In this document: positions 34,560-43,634 of the stretch, piece by piece
Layout: every line of letters starts with the position of its first letter
Position numbering within the stretch: the first letter of the stretch is position 1
From: Bacteroidales bacterium
GTDB taxonomy: Bacteria; Bacteroidota; Bacteroidia; Bacteroidales; UBA932
Direction: 5' to 3'
NCBI GenBank assembly: GCA_017469845.1
Contig: JAFUFP010000050.1
Coordinates: 1-64,000, forward strand
Length of the DNA: 64,000 bases
Notes under the pieces: generated by a model
What the model was told of the DNA's origin: nothing
Database searches by the model: none
The model's input: only the letters and a program-made list of their open reading frames with translations
Translations under genes and position numbers: made by a program

Positions 34560-37139
34560 ATGAAAAAACTGATCCCCCTTCTCGCGGTGATCTTTTTGTC
34601 GGCCGTACCCGTTCACGGCCGGTCCATCCGGCGCATGGTCATTGACCTTTCCGGAGAATGGACATTCTCGACGGATTCCGCGATCATCCGCGATACCCCG
34701 TCCCCTTCTTGGGACAAGGTCATCCTCCCGGGAACCACCGACACCAACAGGAAGGGAACGGAATGCTCCGATTCTACGGTCACTGACCACCTTTCAAGAA
34801 GATACTCTTTCGTCGGAAAAGCCTGGTACGGGAAGGAGTTCAGACTTCCCCGGAGGCTTCGGAAAAAGTCCCTCGTCCTCACTCTCGAAAGGACCAAGAG
34901 CACTTCGGTGTATCTCGACGGTAACCCAATCGGCTCCTCGAACGACATTTCCACCTCACAGCGTTTCAGCCTCGGCACCCTTTCCAGGGGGCGTCATTCT
35001 CTTGTCATAATGGTGGACAACGGAAGCGGAGTCCCTTCCAAAGTGAAGGAAAGTTCACACATGTACTCCGAAGACACCCAGACCAACTGGAACGGGATAA
35101 TAGGAGTCATAGCCATATCTCCCGAAGGCATCTACCCGGAAAAGAAGGACATCAGAACAAACAGGGGAAAGCTCCAGATCAAGGACGGAAGTTTCTTCTA
35201 CGACGGCAGGAAGGAGTTCCTCCGCGGAAGGCATGACGCCTGCGTATTCCCCCTGACAGGACATACGCCCATGGACTACGCCTCATGGAAGGAGTATTTC
35301 CGGAAGTGCGCGCAGTACGGTCTCAACCACGTCCGTTTCCATTCATGGTGTCCTCCCGAGGAATGCTTCAGGGCGGCCGACGATGAAGGATTCCACCTGC
35401 AGGCGGAACTGCCTTTCTGGGGCACACTGGAAAGGAGCGACACTTCCCTTGTGAACTTCCTCCTGAAAGAAGGGGAAAACATCCTCCGGGAATACTCCCG
35501 CCACCCTTCGTTCAGCATGTTCTCCCTCGGGAACGAACTCTGGGGAGACAAGACCCTCATGCAGGATATGATATCCCGTTTCAGGGAAATCGCACCCGAT
35601 ATCCTATACACTGAAGGGACGAACGCGTTCCTCGGATATGAGGGCTACGTCGAGGGTACGGACTTCATGTCCACCTGCCGTGTCGGAGGGGAAGCCTACG
35701 GGGAGTACGGTACACACGTGAGAAGTTCCTTCTCGTTCACCGACGCCGCCGACGGAGGAATACTGAACCACTTCCCTCCTTCCACCATGATGGACTTCTC
35801 CGAAGGGACCCGCCGTTCACCCGTTCCGGTGATATCCCACGAAAGCGGACAGTTCCAGACATATCCCGACTTTTCCGAAATCTCCAAATACACCGGTGTC
35901 CTTGCGCCACACAACATGGAGGTATTCCGCCATAGGCTTGAAGAAAGAGGGCTCGGGGACCTCGACTCCGCTTTCCACCTTTCGTCCGGAAAGTTGTCCG
36001 CCCTTCTTTACAAGGCCGACATCGAGATGTGCCTCCGAACCGGGAACATGGGCGGATTCCAGCTGCTGGACCTTCAGGACTATCCGGGTCAGGGCTCGGC
36101 CTACGTCGGCATACTTGACGCCTTCATGGACGACAAGGGCATAGCGCCCGTCCAGTGGTGGAGGCAGTTCTGCTCCCCTACCGTCCCTCTCGCCCTCATG
36201 AAAAAAATGTGCTGGGACAATACTGAAGAATTCTCCGCCACAGTGAAAGTGGCCAATTACTCCGGAGAAGATTTCTCAGGCCATACCCTCCGATGGGAGC
36301 TTTCTTCCCTTGAAGAGGGAGGTGAAAAGATTTCGGGGACACTTCCCTGCCCCGGAGGAGAAGGACTTCTCGAAGCCGGTTCCCTTTCAGCCGATCTGGC
36401 CCCGTTCAAAGGCAATGTCGAGGCCATCCTCTCGGTAAGCATTGAAGGCACAGATATAGTCAACACCTGGAACATCTGGATCTATGACTCCAGTCTCATC
36501 AGTAAGGATACCGGCGGAATTCTTTTAGCCGACAAGGTGGACAAGAGCGTTATCGAAGCACTCGAAAACGGCGGGAAGGTTCTTCTCATGCCCTCAGCCG
36601 ACTACTGCAAGGAAACCACTTTAGGAGGCCTTTTCCAGACCGATTACTGGAACTTCCGCATGTTCAAGACCATAAGCGAGAATGCCGGGAAACCCGTTTC
36701 TCCGGGAACGATGGGACTTCTGATAGACTCCAGCCATCCGCTTTTCCGTCATTTCCCGACAGCGGAACATTCCGACTGGCAGTGGTTCAGGATAGCGAAA
36801 AAGGCGCGTCCCCTGATACTTGACAATTTCCCTGATGGAATCGCTCCCGTCATAAGGGTCGTGGACAACATCGAAAGATGCCATTCATTGGGACTCCTTT
36901 TCGAGGCAAAGGTCGGAAAAGGGAAGCTTCTCGTATCGATGTACCGTCCCGATTCACCGGTTCCCGGGAACGGCCTTTCTTTGGAGGAGGACCACTTCCT
37001 CTCGTCAATTCTCCGCTATATGCAGTCCGGGGAATTCAACCCGGATTACGCTTTGGACCCTTACGGGATTGATGACCTTTTCACGGGAAAGGCCGAAGAA
37101 AGGAAGATAGGCCAGCTGGGCAACATCTCCTACGAGTAG
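34560..37139 (+). CDS. Large glycoside hydrolase family 2 enzyme
   Basis: 859 aa with a signal peptide (LIPLLAVIFLSAVPVHG). A jellyroll domain (about 25-190) leads to a TIM barrel from about 215. The acid/base is predicted to be Glu326 (GNELWG) and the nucleophile Glu428 (SHESGQF). GFQLLDLQDYPGQGSAYVG, about 490-508, is shared with a group of Bacteroidales GH2 exo-glycosidases whose substrates vary. A C-terminal accessory domain follows. It is a probable periplasmic exo-beta-glycosidase. It is coupled to the upstream serine hydrolase by a 9-nt gap. Confidence 0.85.
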   Translation: MKKLIPLLAVIFLSAVPVHGRSIRRMVIDLSGEWTFSTDSAIIRDTPSPSWDKVILPGTTDTNRKGTECSDSTVTDHLSRRYSFVGKAWYGKEFRLPRRLRKKSLVLTLERTKSTSVYLDGNPIGSSNDISTSQRFSLGTLSRGRHSLVIMVDNGSGVPSKVKESSHMYSEDTQTNWNGIIGVIAISPEGIYPEKKDIRTNRGKLQIKDGSFFYDGRKEFLRGRHDACVFPLTGHTPMDYASWKEYFRKCAQYGLNHVRFHSWCPPEECFRAADDEGFHLQAELPFWGTLERSDTSLVNFLLKEGENILREYSRHPSFSMFSLGNELWGDKTLMQDMISRFREIAPDILYTEGTNAFLGYEGYVEGTDFMSTCRVGGEAYGEYGTHVRSSFSFTDAADGGILNHFPPSTMMDFSEGTRRSPVPVISHESGQFQTYPDFSEISKYTGVLAPHNMEVFRHRLEERGLGDLDSAFHLSSGKLSALLYKADIEMCLRTGNMGGFQLLDLQDYPGQGSAYVGILDAFMDDKGIAPVQWWRQFCSPTVPLALMKKMCWDNTEEFSATVKVANYSGEDFSGHTLRWELSSLEEGGEKISGTLPCPGGEGLLEAGSLSADLAPFKGNVEAILSVSIEGTDIVNTWNIWIYDSSLISKDTGGILLADKVDKSVIEALENGGKVLLMPSADYCKETTLGGLFQTDYWNFRMFKTISENAGKPVSPGTMGLLIDSSHPLFRHFPTAEHSDWQWFRIAKKARPLILDNFPDGIAPVIRVVDNIERCHSLGLLFEAKVGKGKLLVSMYRPDSPVPGNGLSLEEDHFLSSILRYMQSGEFNPDYALDPYGIDDLFTGKAEERKIGQLGNISYE

Positions 37140-37155
37140 TCCTCCCGTGTCCTTG

Positions 37156-37187
37156 TTGCGTAACTACGGAATATTCGCTACATTTGC
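37156..37187 (+). promoter_or_regulatory. ackA promoter
   Basis: TACATTTG (37180-37187) is a perfect -7 box. GTTG (37156-37159) lies 20 nt upstream. The leader is about 57 nt. Confidence 0.6.
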
Positions 37188-37250
37188 ATGATTGACGCCC
37201 TCCAAGGGCAATTCCACGCTCAACAATAGCCAATACAAATAATTTTACAT

Positions 37251-38462
37251 ATGATCATTCTAGTTATCAATTGCGGAAGCTCCTCGATCAAGTATCAGCT
37301 GCTTGACATGAAGAGCGACGACGTCTACGACCTCATAGCCAAAGGTATCGTGGAGAAAATCGGACTCGAAAACGGTATCTTCCAGTATGCGCCCAAGGGT
37401 GGAGAGAAGATAGTCCAGGAATTCCCCATCCCTGACCACAAAGTAGGTATGCAGCTTGTGCTTGACGCCCTTACCGACAAGGAGCACGGTGTACTCAAAT
37501 CAATCGAGGACATCGAGGCTGTGGGCCACAGAATCGTGCATGGAGGAGAGTACTTCTCCGGCAGCGCCCTCGTCGACGAAGACGTCCTGAAGAAGATCGA
37601 GATCTGCTGCGATTTCGCACCTCTCCACAACCCCGCCCACCTTCTGGGTATCCGTGCCGTCCAGCACGTCCTCCCTTCAGTCCCCCAGGTCGTGACATTC
37701 GATACGGCATACCACCAGAGCATGCCTGAGTACGCATACATGTACGCCCTCCCTTACGAATACTACGAGAAATACCGCGTACGCCGCTACGGTGCCCACG
37801 GAACCAGCCATCAGTTCGTGGCCTACAAGGGTGCCAAGTTCTGCGGAATTGACATCAACAACTCCAAGATCATAACCTGCCACATCGGAAACGGTAGCTC
37901 AATAACCGCCATCGTCAACGGAAAGGTTGTCGACACATCGATGGGATTCACCCCTCTCGAGGGAATGATCATGGGAACAAGGGTAGGAAACGTTGACGCC
38001 AACGTCGTCACTTACCTCATGAAGAAGGAGAACCTCACTCCCGATGAGATGACGACCATCCTCAACAAGAAGAGCGGATTCCTCGGACTGTCCGGCAAGA
38101 CTTCAGACGCCCGCGACATGTCCGCCCTCGCTGACGAAGGTGACCACAAGGCCAAGCTCGTCCTGAAGAAACTCAGCTACGACATCATCAAGAACATCGG
38201 ACAGTACGCCGCTGTGATGAACGGAGTCGACCTTATCGTCTTCACCGGCGGAATCGGCGAGAACAACAGCAGGATCAGGCGCCGCGTATGTGAGAACCTC
38301 ACTTATCTCGGAGTTGAATTCGACTATGAGGCCAACGTCAACAAGGGTGTCGACACACTCCTTTCCCTCCCGGGATCCAAGGTCAAGGTCGCCCTCATCA
38401 CCACCGACGAGGAACTCGTGATCGCACGTGACACGATGCACATCGTGGAAGCCCTCGACTAA
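37251..38462 (+). CDS. ackA: Acetate kinase
   Basis: 403 aa, the AckA length (butyrate kinases are shorter). It converts acyl phosphate and ADP to acid and ATP. NCGSSSIKY (7-15) is the phosphate-binding signature near the N-terminus; VGHRIVHGGEYFS, FDTAYHQSMP, RRYGAHGTSH and the nucleotide-binding FTGGIGENNSRIR are all in place. Codon use is strongly biased (few rare codons), as expected for a highly expressed fermentation enzyme. It is 29 nt upstream of a phosphotransbutyrylase-type gene, so the pair should make ATP from an acyl-CoA. Confidence 0.95.
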   Translation: MIILVINCGSSSIKYQLLDMKSDDVYDLIAKGIVEKIGLENGIFQYAPKGGEKIVQEFPIPDHKVGMQLVLDALTDKEHGVLKSIEDIEAVGHRIVHGGEYFSGSALVDEDVLKKIEICCDFAPLHNPAHLLGIRAVQHVLPSVPQVVTFDTAYHQSMPEYAYMYALPYEYYEKYRVRRYGAHGTSHQFVAYKGAKFCGIDINNSKIITCHIGNGSSITAIVNGKVVDTSMGFTPLEGMIMGTRVGNVDANVVTYLMKKENLTPDEMTTILNKKSGFLGLSGKTSDARDMSALADEGDHKAKLVLKKLSYDIIKNIGQYAAVMNGVDLIVFTGGIGENNSRIRRRVCENLTYLGVEFDYEANVNKGVDTLLSLPGSKVKVALITTDEELVIARDTMHIVEALD

Positions 38463-38491
38463 CAGAAGGAACACCATAAACAGATACAGAT

Positions 38492-39400
38492 TTGATCTCT
38501 AAGTTTTCAGACGTATTCGCGGAGCTCAAAGAGAAGGGCATCTGCAAGAAAATGGTCGCGGCATGGGCTGTCGACGAGCACACTATCGAAGCAGCCGGCA
38601 AGGCTGTCGACATGGGGTTCGTGAAGGCAACCCTCGTAGGTGACGAAGCCATGATCAAGGACGTTTGCGAGAAGAACGGAATCAATGCCGCCAAGTTCGA
38701 GATCGTCAACGAGACCAACGAACTCAAGGCTGTCGCAGCCGCCGTCAAGCTCGTCCATGACGGAGAGGGCGATGTCCTGATGAAGGGCCTTTGCTCCACC
38801 GACAAATTCCTCCGTGCCATCCTCAACAAGGAGACAGGACTTCTTCCTCCGAAGGGCCTTCTCAGCCACGTAGGTGTCATTGAGTCGCCCTACTACCACA
38901 AGCTCATCTTCCTTACCGACATGGCGGTCATCCCCGCTCCCGATTTCAGGCAGAAGATGAAGATGACCGGCTTCATCGTGAATGTCGCCAAGTCATTCGG
39001 TATCGCGAAGCCCAAGGTTGCTTTCGTAGCCGCCTCCGAGCAGGTCCTCGACTCAATGCCCGCATGTATGGAAGCTGCCGCTCTCGCCAAGATGTGCGAC
39101 CGCGGTCAGATCAAAGGCTGCATCGGTGACGGCCCCCTCGCCCTTGATGTCGCCATCGATAAGGAATCCGTGCAGATCAAAAAGCTTGAAAGCCCCGTCG
39201 CAGGTGACGCCGACTGCCTCGTATTCCCGAACATCGAGTCCGCCAACGTATTCTGGAAGACCAACTCCAAGCTCGCTGAGGGCGTAAAGCAGGCCGGTAT
39301 GCTCGTCGGAACATCCGCTCCCTGTATCCTCGCAAGCCGTGCGGATACCGCTGACACCAAGCTCAACTCCATCGCAGAGGCCGTTATGTTCGTCAAATAG
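38492..39400 (+). CDS. Phosphate acetyl/butyryltransferase (Ptb-type)
   Basis: 302 aa. It exchanges CoA for phosphate on an acyl-CoA, feeding the kinase upstream. The length and the LMKGLCSTDKFLRAILNK and GLLSHVGVIESPYY segments match phosphate butyryltransferases better than the longer Pta enzymes. The start is the TTG at 38492: an in-frame stop at 38477-38479 leaves no upstream ATG, and the first ATG (codon 21) would remove conserved sequence. The pairing of a 403-aa acetate-kinase-type gene with a Ptb-type transferase leaves the natural acyl group open. A terminator follows. Confidence 0.85.
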   Translation: MISKFSDVFAELKEKGICKKMVAAWAVDEHTIEAAGKAVDMGFVKATLVGDEAMIKDVCEKNGINAAKFEIVNETNELKAVAAAVKLVHDGEGDVLMKGLCSTDKFLRAILNKETGLLPPKGLLSHVGVIESPYYHKLIFLTDMAVIPAPDFRQKMKMTGFIVNVAKSFGIAKPKVAFVAASEQVLDSMPACMEAAALAKMCDRGQIKGCIGDGPLALDVAIDKESVQIKKLESPVAGDADCLVFPNIESANVFWKTNSKLAEGVKQAGMLVGTSAPCILASRADTADTKLNSIAEAVMFVK

Positions 39401-39425
39401 TCATCACGTTTCCATAACGTATGAG

Positions 39426-39459
39426 AAAGCCCTTCCGCCGCAATGACGGGAGGGCTTTT
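39426..39459 (+). terminator. Terminator after the acyltransferase gene
   Basis: AAAGCCCTTCCG (39426-39437) pairs with CGGGAGGGCTTT (39447-39458), followed by TTC. It can work in both directions. Confidence 0.75.
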
Positions 39460-39507
39460 CATATCCATTAACTATTGGGGGGATTACCGGATGCGGTATG
39501 GGAGGAT

Positions 39508-40293
39508 CTACCAGCTGCCGCTTGCTCCGCCACCTCCGAAACTTCCGCCACCGAAACCGCCGAAGCCGCCTCCGAAGCCGCCTCCGCCTCCGAAACTTCC
39601 GCCGCCACCGAAGCTTCCGCCGCCGAATCCGCCGTTGATGGGACCGATATAGATATATCGTCCGCCACCTCCGCCTCCGCCGCTGCCTTTTGATTTGGAA
39701 ATCATCCACACGAAAACGGCAAGGATGATCAGGATCGTGATGACTTCTCCCCAGTCGACTCCTTCATCGTAGTCCCTGGGAACGGATATTTCACCGGAAG
39801 CGAGCGAAGCGAGAGTCTCGCAGGACTCGTATACGCCCCTGTAATAATCCCCGTCCCGGAAAGCTGGTATCGCGGTCTGCTCGATTATCCTCTTGGCATA
39901 GATGTCGGGGATCGCCCCTTCAAGGCCGTATCCGACCTGTATCGAGATCTGCCCGTTGGAGGAAGATGTCTTGGGCTTCACGAGGACGACGACGCCGTTG
40001 TTGAAATCAGCAGATCCCACTCCCCAGTTCTTTCCGATTTGGTAAGCGTAATTCGCCGGGGTCTCGCCTTCCAGATCGGTTACCGTTACGACGCATATCT
40101 GGTTCGAGGTCGAGTCATCCAACGCGACCAGCATGTTCTCGAGGGCGGCCACCTGCTGGGACGTGAAGATTCCAGCGAGGTCGTTGACAAGACGTTCGGG
40201 AGAAGGACGTGAAGGTATGGCAAAACCGCTCAAGGCCATGGCGAATACCATGACCACCGACAATATTGCTCCGTATACCCTACTTTTCATCAT
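39508..40293 (-). CDS. TPM-domain membrane protein with Gly-rich tail
   Basis: 261 aa from the ATG at 40293 (a second ATG follows directly at 40290). A signal peptide (ILSVVMVFAMALSGFA) leads a TPM domain (VNDLAGIFTSQQVAALENML ... RIIEQTAIPAF), then one TM (ITILIILAVFVWMI). After it comes a cytoplasmic tail of GGGSFGGGG-type repeats (about 205-260). TPM proteins often accompany LemA; a role in photosystem or phosphatase biology is only suggested by distant relatives. The start overlaps the end of the preceding TPM gene by 14 nt, so translation is coupled. Confidence 0.85.
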   Translation of the reverse strand: MMKSRVYGAILSVVMVFAMALSGFAIPSRPSPERLVNDLAGIFTSQQVAALENMLVALDDSTSNQICVVTVTDLEGETPANYAYQIGKNWGVGSADFNNGVVVLVKPKTSSSNGQISIQVGYGLEGAIPDIYAKRIIEQTAIPAFRDGDYYRGVYESCETLASLASGEISVPRDYDEGVDWGEVITILIILAVFVWMISKSKGSGGGGGGGRYIYIGPINGGFGGGSFGGGGSFGGGGGFGGGFGGFGGGSFGGGGASGSW

Positions 40294-40756
40294 TGGGTTG
40301 ACTGTCCCCACCGGTCTCATCTTCGAACGAAATCTCGTTGGGAAGTTCATTCACGTCGTCCTTGGAGTACGGGAAGAAATGCGAAAGCTTCTCCCCTATC
40401 AGAAGAACCGCCTTCTTGAGCCCCTCGGCATTATCGTTCCTGGCGAAAGAATCTGTAAGGACGTCCACGACATCCTTCCAGAATCCGTGGGGAACGACGG
40501 CGTTGATTCCGCTGTCGCCGATGACGGCCACCTTCCTGGAAGCGCTGGCAACATATATGAGGACTCCGTTCCTGGCGGCTGTTTTCTTCATGCCGAGGAT
40601 ATGGAAAGTCCGCAGGGCCCTTTCCTTGGGCTCTGTCGGACAGATCGTCTCGATATGTATCCTGATTTCCCCGGAGGAGAGTTTCTCCGCCGCCGCTATG
40701 GCGCTTTCGACCGACAGCCGTTCCTCCTTGGTCAGGAAAGCCCTGGCTCTTGTCAT
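40280..40756 (-). CDS. Second TPM-domain protein
   Basis: 158 aa, without a signal peptide or TM. The TPM fold is visible through LTKEERLSVESAIAAAEKLSSGEIRIHIE (8-36), NGVLIYVASASRKVAVIGD and HGFWKDVVDVLTDSF. It probably sits on the cytoplasmic side and partners the membrane TPM protein next door. It starts 10 nt after the lemA stop and overlaps the following gene by 14 nt. Confidence 0.85.
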   Translation of the reverse strand: MTRARAFLTKEERLSVESAIAAAEKLSSGEIRIHIETICPTEPKERALRTFHILGMKKTAARNGVLIYVASASRKVAVIGDSGINAVVPHGFWKDVVDVLTDSFARNDNAEGLKKAVLLIGEKLSHFFPYSKDDVNELPNEISFEDETGGDSQPNDEK

Positions 40757-40766
40757 CGGAAGGGGT

Positions 40767-41366
40767 TTAGAATTCTACCTTGGGTGCGACGTCGGCGCCT
40801 TCAGCCGATTTGAAGTATCCCTTCTGGTCGAAGTTGAATATTCCGGCCACGATATTCGCGGGGAAGGACCTGACGGAGGTGTTGTACTCCTGAGCCACAG
40901 AATTGAAGTTCTGCCTTTCGACGGTGATCCTGTTCTCGGTTCCTTCAAGCTGCGCCTGGAGTTCGAGGAAGTTCTGGTTGGCCTTCAGGTCGGGATAATT
41001 CTCGACGACGGCGATAAGACGTCCGAGTGCGCTGGAAAGTTCTCCCTGGGCAGCCTGATACTTGGCGATGTCCTCTTCGGAAAGATTCGAAGGGTCGACG
41101 TTCACTGAAGTGGCTTTGGCCCTGGCGTTGACCACGGCCTCAAGCGTGCTGCTCTCATGCTCCGCATAACCCTTGACGGTAGCGACGAGATTGGGGATAA
41201 GGTCCGCTCTCCTCTGGTAGACGTTTTCGACCTGGGCCCATGCTGATTTCACAGCCTCATCCTTGGAAACGAGGCCGTTGTATGTACCCTTCACCCAGAA
41301 AAACAGTACGACAGCGACAATGGCGAGTATGCCGATTGTGCTTATTCCTTTCTTTGCAGCTGACAT
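40767..41366 (-). CDS. LemA-family protein
   Basis: 199 aa. One N-terminal TM (ISTIGILAIVAVVLFFWV, about 8-25) anchors a helical-bundle domain with the family pattern YNGLVSKDEAVKSAWAQVENVYQRRADLIPNLV (about 29-62) and RQNFNSVAQEYN. LemA-TPM-TPM is a common bacterial operon whose function is unresolved. It lies 24 nt after the FISUMP lipoprotein stop and may be read through from it. Confidence 0.92.
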   Translation of the reverse strand: MSAAKKGISTIGILAIVAVVLFFWVKGTYNGLVSKDEAVKSAWAQVENVYQRRADLIPNLVATVKGYAEHESSTLEAVVNARAKATSVNVDPSNLSEEDIAKYQAAQGELSSALGRLIAVVENYPDLKANQNFLELQAQLEGTENRITVERQNFNSVAQEYNTSVRSFPANIVAGIFNFDQKGYFKSAEGADVAPKVEF

Positions 41367-41390
41367 AGTCTGAAAATTATTGAAGTTCTT

Positions 41391-42401
41391 TTATTCTGCT
41401 TTACGGACGCAACGTACAGGTGCGGCGAAATAGTTGCGATCACCGCTTCCCTTGAGCACATCCGGCTGCTTGAGGTAGATGTACATGTAGTATGCGTCAT
41501 CTTCGTCCATAATGTCGGAAGTCCAGTAAGCGGCATAGTCCCCTTCTCCCTGATAAGTCCTTCCTTTGGCGGAAACTATCGCATAGCCGGAAGGCAAGGA
41601 ATAGAAGAGGGTCTTGTTGGTGACCTTCACGTCAGGCCAATACTCCCAGAGGCGGACACCGTTGAAATAAGCGTCGACCATCAGGTCTCCGGCGATTCCG
41701 GTGATGGCGCCGGTATCATCCGAACCTCCGCCCAAATTGCCAGCAATGCTCTTCCAGGTTTCGTATGAAGGCAGGGTCCAGCCATCAGGGCAGGCCTTGA
41801 TGGCCTCCTCGTATGTATAATACCTTCCGTAAATGGGCATCATCGCATCACAATCCTCAAAAGAAGAACCGGATCCCTCATAGGCGAGATTCGACGTGAA
41901 CCACTCGTATGAACCGATCTTGGTGTATCCGTACTCCTTTCCGTCCCTGGGATCAGTGAAGACGGGAAGATCGGCCTCTGTCATATTGGTGAGGGATTTT
42001 TCGGGATCCACTATGACCACACTCGTTGACTTCGAAGAGTTGTAGTACCCTTTTGCGTATGAATAGCAAGTGACCGTCATCGTGCAGAGCGTATCCGTAG
42101 GAATTTTCAGCGTGAAAGCACCGGTAACGGATGAGGGGTCAGAATCGTAACGGGTCGTGTCGCGCTCCGTCTGGTAAGGGGTAGCAGTCCAGATATAGCC
42201 CCAAGGTGTGCCGTCTTCGGTGTGGACACCGCCCGGGACAAGTTCATACGTTTCTCCTGGGCTGGCAAAAAGCGGGGCATTGAACCTGAGGCTTCCGCTG
42301 AAAGATTCCGAATACTCGGTTTTCTTATCCTTCTTGCAGGAAGACGGTATAATGAGCATCACGGCCAACGCCGAAAAAAAAGCTATATTCCTGAATTTCA
42401 T
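41391..42401 (-). CDS. FISUMP-domain lipoprotein
   Basis: 336 aa from the ATG at 42401; lipobox IIPSSC (Cys22). An N-terminal Ig-like or PKD-like region (SGSLRFNAPLFASPGETYELVPG) is followed by a Fib_succ_major (FISUMP) domain: DGKEYGYTKIGSYEWFTSNLAYE, YYTYEEAIKACPDGWTLPS and GDYAAYWTSDIMD, ending PVRCVRKAE. These surface lipoproteins are abundant in Bacteroidales and Fibrobacter and have no known reaction. It is divergent from apbE across a short promoter region. Confidence 0.85.
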   Translation of the reverse strand: MKFRNIAFFSALAVMLIIPSSCKKDKKTEYSESFSGSLRFNAPLFASPGETYELVPGGVHTEDGTPWGYIWTATPYQTERDTTRYDSDPSSVTGAFTLKIPTDTLCTMTVTCYSYAKGYYNSSKSTSVVIVDPEKSLTNMTEADLPVFTDPRDGKEYGYTKIGSYEWFTSNLAYEGSGSSFEDCDAMMPIYGRYYTYEEAIKACPDGWTLPSYETWKSIAGNLGGGSDDTGAITGIAGDLMVDAYFNGVRLWEYWPDVKVTNKTLFYSLPSGYAIVSAKGRTYQGEGDYAAYWTSDIMDEDDAYYMYIYLKQPDVLKGSGDRNYFAAPVRCVRKAE

Positions 42402-42455
42402 CTTGAGTGTTTTCTTTCCTGGTCCAAAGAGGACTTTCAATGATTTCGTAATTTG

Positions 42456-42463
42456 CAAATATC
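42456..42463 (-). promoter_or_regulatory. -7 box for the FISUMP-lemA unit
   Basis: GATATTTG is read on the minus strand, one base off TAnnTTTG. It lies about 55 nt before the ATG at 42401. Confidence 0.35.
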
Positions 42464-42485
42464 GCAAAATTCGATGAATTTGCCT

Positions 42486-42493
42486 TACCTTTG
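42486..42493 (+). promoter_or_regulatory. -7 box for apbE
   Basis: TACCTTTG is a perfect match. It covers the TTG at 42491, so translation begins at the ATG 42512 with a leader of only about 12 nt. No -33 TTTG is at the expected distance. Confidence 0.5.
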
Positions 42494-42511
42494 TACAAAT
42501 ACTTTGCCTTT

Positions 42512-43531
42512 ATGGGTTTCAGAGCAGAAAAAATTGTCACAAAATTGTCCTCACTGCTTTTCGTGGCGGGGATACTCTTCTCATGCACCGGCAATTCCCG
42601 ATACTATGCCGCTACCGGATACGCACAGGGAGGAACTTACACCGTGAAAATGAACCTTGAGGGGGTCACCGTTTCCCCCGATAAGATAAGCCGTTCGATC
42701 GACAGTCTCCTCACCCTCATAGACACCACTCTCTCGGGATACAACCGTTCCTCACTGGTGTCCCGTTTCAATGAAGGCGAGATCATCACCCCGAATGAGA
42801 TGTTCAGGGACATCTTCGGAGTTTCAAGGGACATCTGGGAAGAGACCGACGGCGCCGTCGATGTGGCCGCCGGCCCCCTTTTCGACGCATGGGGATTCGG
42901 ATTCTCAAGCGATTCACTTCCTTCGGAGAGTGAAGTCAAGGCGATAATGGAGAGGTGCGGAATGGCCCTGATGGACAAGGACATCGACTCGGATATCGCA
43001 AAGGGACACGTTCTCAATTACAACGCCATCGCCCAAGGCTACAGCTGCGACGTTATTGCGAAGTATCTCTACAGTATCGGGGTAAAGGACATGCTCGTCG
43101 ACATCGGGGAAATCTTCTGCGACGGGCTCAATCCTTCCGGCAAATCCTGGAACATCGGGATCGACAAGCCCATCGACGGAAATCAGCAGCTGGGCGCCGA
43201 ACTCCAGGACGTCTGGGCCTCAAGCGGTGGCCCCTGCGGAATCGTGACCTCCGGCAACTACCGCAAGTTCTACATCCGTGACGGGAAAAAATACGCCCAC
43301 ACCATCGACCCGAGGACAGGTTATCCGGTAGAGCACAATCTTCTCAGCGCGACCATCGTCGCACCGACCGCTACGATGGCGGACGCCTATGCCACTTACT
43401 GTATGGTAATAGGATTGGAAGAATCCAAATCCTTCATCGAAGGAAGGTCCGACCTTGAGGGATATCTCATCTATGACGAGGGCGGAGAGATGAAGACCTG
43501 GTTCTCTCCGGGATTCAACGTCTTGAGATAA
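42512..43531 (+). CDS. apbE: FAD:protein FMN transferase (ApbE lipoprotein)
   Basis: 339 aa with lipobox (ILFSC, Cys25). It attaches FMN to Thr/Ser of exported flavoproteins such as Na+-NQR and Rnf subunits. Typical ApbE segments are present: TDGAVDVAAGPLFDAWGFG, NYNAIAQGYSCDVIAKYL, KKYAHTIDPRTGYPV and TMADAYATYCMV (metal and FAD binding). No nqr or rnf gene lies in the window. A hairpin terminator follows. Confidence 0.93.
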   Translation: MGFRAEKIVTKLSSLLFVAGILFSCTGNSRYYAATGYAQGGTYTVKMNLEGVTVSPDKISRSIDSLLTLIDTTLSGYNRSSLVSRFNEGEIITPNEMFRDIFGVSRDIWEETDGAVDVAAGPLFDAWGFGFSSDSLPSESEVKAIMERCGMALMDKDIDSDIAKGHVLNYNAIAQGYSCDVIAKYLYSIGVKDMLVDIGEIFCDGLNPSGKSWNIGIDKPIDGNQQLGAELQDVWASSGGPCGIVTSGNYRKFYIRDGKKYAHTIDPRTGYPVEHNLLSATIVAPTATMADAYATYCMVIGLEESKSFIEGRSDLEGYLIYDEGGEMKTWFSPGFNVLR

Positions 43532-43554
43532 CAGGGATCCAAAGCCATATACCG

Positions 43555-43590
43555 AAAAAGGACATCGGGATTACTTCCGGCGTCCTTTTT
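43555..43590. terminator. Bidirectional terminator between apbE and lolA
   Basis: AAAAAGGAC-CGG (43555-43568) pairs with CCG-GTCCTTTTT (43577-43590). T and A tracts flank both sides. A small GCCCC/GGGGC hairpin (43595-43608) is adjacent. Confidence 0.8.
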
Positions 43591-43634
43591 ATTTGCCCCA
43601 ATCGGGGCGATATTCTTCTCAAGTGGTGATTCTG

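Noticed and set aside
39440..39710. Repetitive GC-rich stretch that could look like a repeat array
   Set aside because: It encodes the Gly-rich GGGSFGGGG tail of the TPM protein. The units vary and no spacers exist, so it is not a CRISPR array.
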